Of a stretch of DNA of 5,151 nucleotides, positions 1 to 5,151 are shown one piece after another; within the stretch, counting starts at the first letter, position 1; each line of letters begins with the position of its first letter. The stretch is from Giesbergeria sp. (GTDB lineage: Bacteria > Pseudomonadota > Gammaproteobacteria > Burkholderiales > Burkholderiaceae_C). The notes under the pieces are model-generated. The model searched no databases. It saw only the letters and a list, made by a program, of their open reading frames with translations, and was not told where the DNA came from. The stretch covers positions 1 to 5,151 of the forward strand of contig JAGOCN010000157.1 of NCBI GenBank assembly GCA_017998735.1, read 5' to 3'. Both the position numbers and the translations under genes were made by a program.

Positions 1-8
1 GGCTTTGC

Positions 9-1064
9 ATGCGCTTTCACCTGAACGAGAACAGCAAAGACCTGGCTTGCGTGCCCATGCGGCGCAGAAGCTGGATGGCTTTGGTGTCTTCCATGGCCGC
101 TGCACCGGCTTTTGCACAGACCCGCACCGTCACCATCGGCTACCAGGACCTGCTGGGGCCCATGAAACTGATTGTGGAAACAGCCGAGCTGGAGCGCACG
201 ACCGGCTACCGTGTGCAATGGAAAATGTACGACACCGGCGCTGACATCATGAAAGCGATGGCAGCCGGGGACATTCAGCTGGGTGAAGTGGGCTCCAGTC
301 CTTTCACGGCCGCCGCCACGGCAGGGCAGGATGTGCGTCTGCTGTGGGTGTGTGACGACATGGCCAACGCCGAAGCGCTGGTGGTGCGCAATGGCGCAGG
401 CATTGAAAAGATTTCGGATCTGCGGGGGAAAACGGTGGCGGCGCCGAATTTGAGCACCGCCCATTACCAGCTTTTCGCTGCCCTGAGCGAAAGCGGCCTC
501 ATGCGCGATGTCAAGCTGCTGACACTCAAGCCGGCCGAGATACGGGCTGCCTGGGACGCAGGCACGATCGATGCCGCCTGGCTGTGGAACCCGGTGCTGG
601 GGCATCTCAAGACTTCAGGAAAAGTGCTGGTGAGTGCGGCGCAGATGGCGCAGCGTGGCTATTACACTTTTGACGGGTTGGTGGGCAATCGCATCTGGAC
701 AGAAGCCAACGAAACGCTGGTGGTGGCATTGCTTCAGGCCATTGCCACAGCGCAGCGCAATTACCTTGACACGCATGCCACCTGGACAGCCAAGACACCG
801 CAAGTGCAGACGATTGCACGCCTGACAAAAACGCCCCCCGACCAGGTTGCCGCGGGCATGGCGCTGTACCGATTTGTGCCGCCCGAGGAGCAACTGGGTG
901 CACGCTGGCTGGGTGGGGGTGCCGCCCGCGCCATGGCCAACACTGCGCTGTTTCAGGCCACCATGCTGGCGGGCAGTGCGCCACTGGGCAGCTACAGCCA
1001 GTTCATGGCGCCGGCCTTTCTGCGCAAGGCCATGGCGACCGCTTCAACCGCCAAGAGCGGTTAG
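9..1064 (+). CDS. tauA: Taurine/aliphatic sulfonate ABC transporter, periplasmic substrate-binding protein (TauA family)
   Basis: Captures taurine or a similar sulfonate in the periplasm and delivers it to an ABC permease, feeding sulfur (or carbon) assimilation. Compared from memory with E. coli TauA, it matches along its length: YDTGADIMKAMAAGDIQLG then GSSP (residues 74-98), NAEALVV (120-126), GKTVAAPNLSTAHYQLFAAL (140-159), IRAAWDAGTIDAAWLWNP (178-195) and a YSQF near the C-terminus. At 351 residues it is slightly longer than the usual 320-340. A signal peptide is visible at residues 17-36: basic MRRRSWM, a short hydrophobic run, and AFA before QT as the cleavage site; RRRSWM is also loosely Tat-like. 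The start is uncertain. ATG at 57 would begin directly at the signal peptide, but codons 9-56 have coding-like third positions, and neither ATG has a clear ribosome site in view. No tauB, tauC or tauD follows, so partners must lie upstream or elsewhere. The substrate within the sulfonate group is inferred. Confidence 0.88.
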   Translation: MRFHLNENSKDLACVPMRRRSWMALVSSMAAAPAFAQTRTVTIGYQDLLGPMKLIVETAELERTTGYRVQWKMYDTGADIMKAMAAGDIQLGEVGSSPFTAAATAGQDVRLLWVCDDMANAEALVVRNGAGIEKISDLRGKTVAAPNLSTAHYQLFAALSESGLMRDVKLLTLKPAEIRAAWDAGTIDAAWLWNPVLGHLKTSGKVLVSAAQMAQRGYYTFDGLVGNRIWTEANETLVVALLQAIATAQRNYLDTHATWTAKTPQVQTIARLTKTPPDQVAAGMALYRFVPPEEQLGARWLGGGAARAMANTALFQATMLAGSAPLGSYSQFMAPAFLRKAMATASTAKSG

Positions 1065-1281
1065 GTCGCTTTCACCCTGACCTTCAGTAACCGCAGTAGC
1101 AAACACAACGCTGCGCACGCAGCGCTGCTGAAGCGCTCGAGCAAATCGCCCACAGCGCTCCAGAGCATCTCCACAGTTCTGGCTTGGCAAACACTTGCTC
1201 TACCGGACAGCAAGCCTTGGTTTTTTCCAGCAGGTCGATCAAGGCGTCCAGACAATTGCTTTGCTTGTCCAGCGCTTTGCG
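1065..1281. other. Intergenic stretch with unidentified coding-like remnant
   Basis: No intact gene is supported here. On the minus strand two frames in turn look like translated DNA. From about 1266 down to 1180 one frame reads LDALIDLLEKTK followed by a cysteine-rich tail ending at a stop at 1084-1086. From about 1175 a second frame reads a helix-like, leucine-rich segment (SAVGDLLERFSS, then LCLLLRLL) ending at a stop at 1061-1063, which overlaps the end of the tauA-like gene by 4 bases. A single-base frameshift joining the two would give one continuous tail. I do not recognise either segment. They may belong to the adjacent transposase remnant or to a separate decayed gene. Assignment is inference from codon use only. 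Confidence 0.3.
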
Positions 1282-1581
1282 CTGGCTTGAATGCATGTCG
1301 GGTTCGCTGGCCAGGATCTGTCTGGCCAGCTGGTGTCTCCCGGGCCGGTGACATGGACGTGGACTTGGGGTTTTGCCAAAGCGAAGAATGGTGTTCTCGT
1401 CGGGCAGGCGCCCAGGGACATCGGGTTGGGCAAGCTCTCGGTGCAGCGGCACATCAAGCAAAGCCCCTTCCATTGCTAGGTCTGACAGGCTGAACCACTG
1501 CTGCAAGAAGTGCATGCGCAGCAGGGTCTGGAGCGCAAAGGGCGGACGGCCGTTTCAGGCAATTTCTGGCTGAAACGGCCT
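1282..1581 (-). pseudogene. IS5-family transposase remnant (N-terminal region, internally rearranged)
   Basis: Reading leftward from about 1554, the translation begins NGRPP and continues PPFALQTLLRMHFLQQWF, then SLSDLAMEGALLDVP and RLPDENTILRF. This is the conserved N-terminal part of IS5-group DDE transposases (compare [24 protein letters not shown] and LPDRTTIMNF in E. coli IS5). After TILRF the usual short RHLLEQ is replaced by about 14 unrelated residues, then HQLARQ resumes (about 1318-1335). Next comes PDMHSSQ, resembling the PEMHQTKKG block that normally lies about 50 residues further on, so an internal deletion is likely. A TGA at 1555-1557 interrupts the frame just before NGR; the preceding residues PFQPEIA loosely recall the EPFYPKAG segment, so homology may reach 1581. 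The catalytic DDE core, the C-terminus and terminal inverted repeats are not visible. It cannot encode a working transposase. Confidence 0.75.
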
Positions 1582-1585
1582 TTTT
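1548..1585 (+). terminator. Rho-independent terminator hairpin between convergent genes
   Basis: A perfect 11-bp stem is formed by GGCCGTTTCAG (1548-1558) and CTGAAACGGCC (1570-1580) around an 11-base loop, followed directly by TTTTT (1581-1585). The T tract is on the + strand, so it would stop rightward transcripts before they run into the 3' end of the leftward VIT-VWA gene, whose stop codon is at 1601-1603. In the leftward direction the hairpin is preceded, not followed, by its tract, so termination of the VIT-VWA transcript here would be weaker. The left arm overlaps the transposase remnant. Confidence 0.65.
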
Positions 1586-1600
1586 GGCAAAACCTGCCAT

Positions 1601-4078
1601 TCAGTCTTCCGCTTCCGCAAAACCCAAAACACTTTCCGGCCAATGCCTTGGTTGCATGGTGCTGAAAGCTTCTGCCAGTTTTTTGCGCACCAGTGCGCTT
1701 TCTGCTGAAAAGAGGGCGTCTTGCGGCAAAGGATTGAACAGGTCAGAGGTGGTTGGTGGCAAGCCGCTCCAGCGTTCTGCGTTGCAGCGCAGCTGGCGGA
1801 CAAACTCTGCGACCACCGCCTGTTCCTGTGCACCTTCGCCCACCACAAACTCCAGCCACTCCACCACATCAATGCCAATCCCGGCCTGGCGCAGTGCCTG
1901 GTAGGTGATGGGCCAGTGCGGTTCTTTCACGGTGCACAGGAATTGCACAAACCCTGCAGGCGTAAGGCCTTCGTAGTGCGCATTCCAGCCATGCTTTCTG
2001 GTGCCGTGCTCCGCCGATGGCGCTGTGGCCCAGAGTTCCGGGTTGTTCTTGTCGATCGCGCCGGGCGCCGTGCCCAGATCTCCCGTGTCGTCCCTGCCGT
2101 CCCTGCCGCCAAACCCTGAACTCAGCCTTGAAAAGCAGACCGACCGGTTTCTCGATGGCCGCAAGAACGAAAGCAACCTCGGCTCTGGCGCCTGTGTGGA
2201 GCGGGCAGGTGCAGCCAGGGTGTGCTGTGCAGACCCGGGCAGTCTGGTCCTGCTGAAAGACGGGGGCATGTCGGTGCTGCCTGCTGCCACGGATCCCAGC
2301 CCGCCCCAGCCTGCGGCCAGCATGCCTTTGACCGTGTGAAGCGCAGGCATTTCCGCGCACTGCGCCTCTGCGCTGCGTTCGTGCACCAGCACGAAGGTCG
2401 TGTCTTCCGACACAAGCTGGTAGCGCTCGGCCAGCGCCGCCAGACTTGCGCGCCTGGTTACAGAGGTTTGCTCCAGCAAGGCAGCTGCCGTGCAGTGCGC
2501 ATGGGCTGCAAGCCGCGCCAGCGTGTTGGCGCTGTCTGGCATGGCAGACAGCATTGCCTGGGCCAGGACCACATCGTCCGGGCTGCCTGCGACCTTGCCC
2601 AGAAGGCGCACCGGACCCGACAGCTCTTTGGGGTCGCTGCAGCGCAGGCGTGCAAAAAAGGTGAGGTGGTCGCCATCGAATGCAAAGCCTGGCGCTGCAG
2701 TGGATTCCAGGCATTCAAAGCCGGGTGGCCATTCGGCACGCAGTGCCGTGATTCCCGGCGAGCGCAGCCGATGGAACATGCGCAGCACGGCCGGCTCCAC
2801 GGCTTCGCCCGGGGCCACGAACTCGCAGGCGCCGCCGGTGGCGCTGGCCAGGCTGCGCAGCAACCCCTCGGAAGGGCTGCTGCCAATGCCGACGGCAAAC
2901 ACCCGGTGCCCGGAATTTCTGGCGGCGGCAATCACGGCGTCCACGGCATGCACCGCACCGTCCGTCACCAGCAGCACGTCAGCGCGCCCCGGGTGCGCAA
3001 TGGCGAAGGTGGACTGCAGGGCTTTTTCCATTTCCGTGCCGCCCATGTCGGCTTGCAGGCCCTGAGCCCAGCGCGCCGCCGACGCCCGGGCCGCCGGTGA
3101 CCCGGCCCACAGCGCCTTGCAACGGTGTTCGACCGTGCTGCCAAAGCGTGAAAGGCTGAACCGGTCGCCGGGAACAAGCGCATCCGCGATGCGATGCAGG
3201 GCGCTGCGCGCCGCCTGGATGCTGTCGCCCGCCATGGAGCCACTGCAGTCCACCAGCACCTTGAGCACGGCAGAAGAAGCGCCTGGCGGGGAGGCGGCAG
3301 CCGCCAGCAGCCCGGGGTCGGGTACGAAAGAGGCCATGGCCACACTGGTGTCGGGCTGCAGCAGGTCGCGGGCGGCCAGGGCCTGGGACGGTTGCTGCAG
3401 TGCGCTGAACACCAGCGTGAAGTCCCGGTCCAGCCAGCTTGAGCGCGCCAGCCGCAAATGCAATATGCCGCCTTGGTGCTGCACCTCCAGCGGGTGCGTG
3501 GGGGACGCGACACTGGCCTGGGCCAGGGGGCCGTGCACGGCAAAGGCAATCTGAAAAGGGTAGTGCACCAGCGCATCGCTCTGGTGCGCCGCATGGGGGC
3601 TTGAATGGCCGTCCCGCACCGCGTCGCCGTAGCGGGGGGCCAGGGTGGTCGGAAGCGTCAGCCGCAGGTGGCCCTGCGTGGGCTGCAGGTGCTGTGCATA
3701 CCGCAGCACGACGGTGCAGGTTTCCCGGGCCAGCAGGTTGCCCAGTTCCAGCGTGTAGCTGCCGTTGCTGTTTCTGGACAGCAAAACGCCGGTATGGCCT
3801 TTCGAAAGCGCAACCTCGTAGGTGTCGCAGGCGGCCTGGCGGGCCTGCACCCTGCCGCGAAGCGTCTGGCCGTTGAGGCGCACCTCGATGCCCAGCAGCA
3901 CCGCATCCCAGGGAAGCGGGAAGGTGTAGACAAGTTCGACATTGCAGTCCTGCGGGTTGCGAAAGCGCTGCTCCAGCGCCATTTCCAGCAGGCTGCCGTT
4001 CACGACGCCGCTGGCGCTGGCGCCTTCGAAGTGCAGGTCTTCTCCTTCTGCGGTCTGGCAGTGGGCAAAGGTGTGCAT
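1601..4078 (-). CDS. VIT and von Willebrand factor A domain-containing protein
   Basis: Large, probably cytoplasmic protein of 825 residues with no signal peptide or membrane segment. A VIT (vault/inter-alpha-trypsin) domain spans about residues 20-132: EQRFRNP, ELVYTFPLPWDAV, a G-x-V-x-x-RQA-x-x-x-Y block, then ELGNLLA and VVLRYAQHL. A VWA domain follows at about 270-435 with an intact metal-ion-dependent adhesion site: D277-x-S279-x-S281 in VDCSGSM, T348 in GGTEM and D373 in VTDG. ERYQLVSEDTTFVLVHE (551-567) resembles the post-VWA YGLLTPYTSFVLV-type block of the family. Residues 590-680 are low-complexity and probably linker; 690-770 look folded but I do not recognise them. The start is supported by GAAAAGG ten bases upstream and by the position of the VIT domain. 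Such proteins are thought to mediate metal-dependent protein contacts, but the bacterial role is unknown. It lies 57 bp downstream of a MerR-type gene on the same strand, so the two are probably cotranscribed. Confidence 0.93.
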   Translation of the reverse strand: MHTFAHCQTAEGEDLHFEGASASGVVNGSLLEMALEQRFRNPQDCNVELVYTFPLPWDAVLLGIEVRLNGQTLRGRVQARQAACDTYEVALSKGHTGVLLSRNSNGSYTLELGNLLARETCTVVLRYAQHLQPTQGHLRLTLPTTLAPRYGDAVRDGHSSPHAAHQSDALVHYPFQIAFAVHGPLAQASVASPTHPLEVQHQGGILHLRLARSSWLDRDFTLVFSALQQPSQALAARDLLQPDTSVAMASFVPDPGLLAAAASPPGASSAVLKVLVDCSGSMAGDSIQAARSALHRIADALVPGDRFSLSRFGSTVEHRCKALWAGSPAARASAARWAQGLQADMGGTEMEKALQSTFAIAHPGRADVLLVTDGAVHAVDAVIAAARNSGHRVFAVGIGSSPSEGLLRSLASATGGACEFVAPGEAVEPAVLRMFHRLRSPGITALRAEWPPGFECLESTAAPGFAFDGDHLTFFARLRCSDPKELSGPVRLLGKVAGSPDDVVLAQAMLSAMPDSANTLARLAAHAHCTAAALLEQTSVTRRASLAALAERYQLVSEDTTFVLVHERSAEAQCAEMPALHTVKGMLAAGWGGLGSVAAGSTDMPPSFSRTRLPGSAQHTLAAPARSTQAPEPRLLSFLRPSRNRSVCFSRLSSGFGGRDGRDDTGDLGTAPGAIDKNNPELWATAPSAEHGTRKHGWNAHYEGLTPAGFVQFLCTVKEPHWPITYQALRQAGIGIDVVEWLEFVVGEGAQEQAVVAEFVRQLRCNAERWSGLPPTTSDLFNPLPQDALFSAESALVRKKLAEAFSTMQPRHWPESVLGFAEAED

Positions 4079-4088
4079 GGGTTTGTTG

Positions 4089-4095
4089 CCTTTTC
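4089..4095 (-). promoter_or_regulatory. Ribosome binding site of the VIT-VWA gene
   Basis: GAAAAGG on the minus strand lies ten bases before the ATG at 4076-4078. It is a moderate Shine-Dalgarno match at a slightly long spacing, and it supports this start over internal ATGs such as residue 33, which would cut into the VIT domain. Confidence 0.45.
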
Positions 4096-4135
4096 TGGTG
4101 AATGGATGGATGGAGGGGTGGCCGAGTGGCTGGAT

Positions 4136-4546
4136 TCAGGACGGAGAAGGCTGCAGCGAGGCATACAGCGCCATCACGCTGCGGGTGAAGGCGCGCACCT
4201 GCGCAGGCGTCATGCCGGCGCGGGATGGGTCAATGGAGATTTCTATGCCTTCTGCCACCTGCAGATGGCTGCGCACTTCGACGCTGCCCGGGCGCCGGCG
4301 CGGCATGGGGAGGTTCGTTTCACCGCCCTGCAGCAATTCCCGCACGCGTTCGAGCGACAGGCCGGCAGCCGTCCATTTCTTGATCAGCAAAAGCTGCTCA
4401 AGGTGCCGGGCGCCATAGCGGGCAGCGCGCGTTTCGCCTGCCGGGCGGTCCACCAGCCCGGTTTGAACGTAGTAGCGCACGGTCCGCACCGGCAGGTCGG
4501 CCAGAACGCACAGTTCGCTCAGCGTGTATTGGGAAGGCAAGGACAT
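4136..4546 (-). CDS. MerR-family transcriptional regulator
   Basis: DNA-binding regulator of 136 residues. The N-terminal winged helix-turn-helix typical of MerR proteins is clear: YTLSELCVLADLPVRTVRYY (residues 7-26), then TGLVDRP, a wing ending in ARYGARHLEQLLLIKKW, and AGLSLERVRELLQGG (61-75). The C-terminal part (about 88-131) is short, with HLQVAEGIEISIDPSRAG, and shows none of the paired cysteines of metal-sensing MerR proteins, so the inducer is unknown. The first ATG (4544-4546) is chosen. A longer reading from TTG at 4606 is rejected because that codon lies inside the -35 box of the likely promoter. No strong ribosome site precedes the ATG. The gene is first in a two-gene unit with the VIT-VWA protein and probably controls it together with itself through the inverted repeat upstream. 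MerR family membership is firm; the target is inferred. Confidence 0.9.
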   Translation of the reverse strand: MSLPSQYTLSELCVLADLPVRTVRYYVQTGLVDRPAGETRAARYGARHLEQLLLIKKWTAAGLSLERVRELLQGGETNLPMPRRRPGSVEVRSHLQVAEGIEISIDPSRAGMTPAQVRAFTRSVMALYASLQPSPS

Positions 4547-4558
4547 TGGTACAGTATT

Positions 4559-4583
4559 TATAAACAGCAAAGGTGTGTTTATA
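4559..4583. promoter_or_regulatory. Candidate operator: perfect 8-bp inverted repeat
   Basis: TATAAACA (4559-4566) and TGTTTATA (4576-4583) form a perfect 8-bp inverted repeat with a 9-base spacer. One half coincides with the -10 box and the other covers the start of the leader, just ahead of the MerR-type gene. Position and symmetry fit a dimeric regulator binding to control its own promoter. Binding by this MerR protein is inferred. Confidence 0.5.
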
Positions 4584-4606
4584 GGCCCTTCTGCAGGCAA
4601 TGGCAA
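4578..4606 (-). promoter_or_regulatory. Sigma70-type promoter of the MerR/VIT-VWA unit
   Basis: On the minus strand, TTGCCA (4601-4606, 5 of 6 to TTGACA) and TATAAA (4578-4583, 5 of 6 to TATAAT) are separated by exactly 17 bp. Transcription would begin near 4571, leaving a leader of about 25 bases before the ATG at 4546. The normal 17-bp spacing differs from the 19-20 bp of classical MerR-activated promoters, which points to a basally active promoter that is repressed or modulated instead of one needing DNA untwisting. Confidence 0.6.
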
Positions 4607-4768
4607 GACACTGCAGGTAGGGCAGGGGACAGGTCAGGGTACGGCTGCCAATGCAGTGCGGTGGCATTTGGCAGGCCAAGCCGTTTTGCGCGCACGGCAT
4701 TCGTTGTGCTCTTGCAGACGCCTTTCCGGAGCGCTCTATCAGACCGTCGCGCTGCCGGCCCAGGCTGC
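4607..4768. other. Non-coding stretch upstream of the MerR promoter
   Basis: No gene is supported. The segment is GC-rich and contains two nearby CTGCAGG copies (4591-4597 and 4611-4617, the first just inside the promoter spacer) and G-rich runs around 4618-4640. No divergent gene starts here, so the MerR promoter appears to be one-sided. Confidence 0.4.
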
Positions 4769-4912
4769 AGCGGCAACATTGCCAAGCGCGACCATTCGAC
4801 CCTGGGCCTGGAGCGCCACTACAACCTGGTGTTCACCAAATCGCGTCAGCAGTTCATGCAGACCAAGCTAGACAAGAGCGTATTCCGCGTTCACCGTATT
4901 TCCGGCACATGA
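4769..4912 (+). pseudogene. Orphan C-terminal fragment of an unidentified protein
   Basis: One frame here reads about 47 residues, including NIAKRDHSTLGLERHYNLVF and then TKSRQQFMQTKLDKSVFRVH, ending in a TGA at 4910-4912. Codon third positions are mostly G or C and the composition (mixed charged, aromatic and aliphatic residues) is protein-like, unlike the arginine- and serine-rich shadow frames nearby. No start codon with a ribosome site precedes it in a sensible position, and the frame upstream runs into sequence antisense to the MerR and VIT-VWA genes. I therefore read it as the tail of a gene whose 5' part was lost when the upstream DNA was replaced. The family is not recognised. It could also be a chance open frame. 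Confidence 0.4.
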
Positions 4913-4946
4913 AGCAGGTCAATTCCGCAGGTGGCATGGGTGTCAT

Positions 4947-5001
4947 GAAAAATGGCTCCATCGCAGGTAAAACCTGCGTTAGAAGCTCATATTTTGATAG
5001 C
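4947..5001. repeat. Palindromic intergenic repeat element (Comamonadaceae-like)
   Basis: The element has a core hairpin CGCAGGT (4962-4968), loop AAA, ACCTGCG (4972-4978). It is flanked on one side by GAAAAATGGCTCC and on the other by AGAAGCTCATATTTTGATAGC-type sequence. Read on the minus strand it starts GCTATCAAAAT, then GAGCTTCTA, the hairpin, and ends in GGAGCCATTTTT. This layout resembles dispersed palindromic elements I recall from intergenic regions of Acidovorax, Comamonas and relatives. Membership of that family is from memory; the hairpin itself is seen directly. Confidence 0.5.
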
Positions 5002-5151
5002 AAAGCCAGTGTTTCATGCAGAGGCAATACGCGCCAGTGCAAGTAAGGACAATGGCGTCAATCGTCACGGCAAATTTTAATGAACCAAATCTTTCTGTCG
5101 CGATTCGTGTTGCCCTTTTATCAGGCGTCTGTAGCAGTCAAGTGAAGTTGA
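5002..5151. other. AT-richer end segment without a supportable gene
   Basis: Composition is more AT-rich than in the rest of the window. An ATG at 5052 opens a frame (MASIVTANFNEPNLS...) that stays open to the window end, and AAGGA lies only two bases before it, too close for a convincing ribosome site. It could be the start of a further gene continuing outside the window, but 33 codons with unremarkable codon use do not decide it. Confidence 0.3.

Noticed and set aside
2092..2110. Tandem repeat GTCCCTGCC x2
   Set aside because: It lies within the VIT-VWA coding sequence and only encodes a short Gly-Arg-Asp repeat in the low-complexity linker; two copies do not make a notable array.
1869..2714. 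Minus-strand open frame of 281 codons
   Set aside because: It is another frame of the VIT-VWA gene, Arg- and Ala-rich, with no motif; the VIT-VWA frame carries the conserved residues.
2222..3100. Open reading frame of 292 codons on the + strand
   Set aside because: It lies entirely antisense to the VWA part of the VIT-VWA gene and shows no recognisable motif.
4103..4114. Short GGAT tandem repeat in the gap between the MerR-type and VIT-VWA genes
   Set aside because: Only about three copies, with no sign that it is part of a larger element; at most a slippage-prone spot.
4547..4606. Longer form of the MerR-type protein starting at TTG (4604-4606)
   Set aside because: This start codon falls inside the -35 box and upstream of the probable transcript start; the first ATG at 4546 places the helix-turn-helix at the usual distance from the N-terminus.
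3605..4912. Open reading frame of 435 codons on the + strand
   Set aside because: Most of it is antisense to the VIT-VWA and MerR-type genes, whose domain content is clear. Its translation is rich in Arg, Gln, Ala and His as expected for a shadow frame of GC-rich DNA. Only its last part, about 4769-4912, looks like real coding sequence.
5080..5147. Tiny open frame MNQIFLSRFVLPFYQASVAVK
   Set aside because: Only 21 codons, no ribosome binding site and no recognisable similarity.
1..5151. CRISPR array, rRNA or complete tRNA gene
   Set aside because: No regularly spaced direct repeats, no rRNA-like conserved blocks and no complete cloverleaf were seen on either strand.

Overview
The window looks like chromosomal DNA from a GC-rich betaproteobacterium, most likely Burkholderiales/Comamonadaceae. 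The evidence is the strong G/C preference at third codon positions, the protein families present, and a palindromic intergenic element near the right end that resembles repeats I associate with Comamonadaceae intergenic DNA. No database search was possible, so the family-level assignment is inference.

Left part (1-1064, + strand): a nearly complete gene for a periplasmic taurine/sulfonate-type substrate-binding protein (TauA family) of an ABC importer. No permease, ATPase or dioxygenase gene follows it, so its partners are upstream, outside the window, or elsewhere. Between this gene and the next (1065-1600) lies decayed DNA: a non-autonomous remnant of an IS5-family transposase on the minus strand (about 1282-1581), an unidentified stretch with coding-like character in shifting frames (1065-1281), and a strong terminator-type hairpin with a T tract reading on the + strand (1548-1585).

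Centre (1601-4606, - strand): a compact two-gene unit. A MerR-family regulator of about 136 residues (4136-4546) is followed after 57 bp by an 825-residue VIT + VWA protein with an intact MIDAS metal site and a C-terminal region I do not recognise. A good sigma70-type promoter (TTGCCA, 17 bp, TATAAA) lies just upstream of the regulator, and a perfect 8-bp inverted repeat overlaps the -10 box and the transcript start. This suggests an autoregulated, signal-responsive operon whose effector is the VIT-VWA protein. This unit is the best candidate in the window for an undescribed system.

Right part (4607-5151): no intact gene. It holds what looks like the orphan C-terminal end of a lost gene on the + strand (about 4769-4912), a palindromic intergenic element (4947-5001), and more AT-rich sequence with no supportable gene. 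Both flanks of the VIT-VWA/MerR pair therefore carry debris of lost genes, which fits insertion into, or survival within, a remodelled accessory segment.
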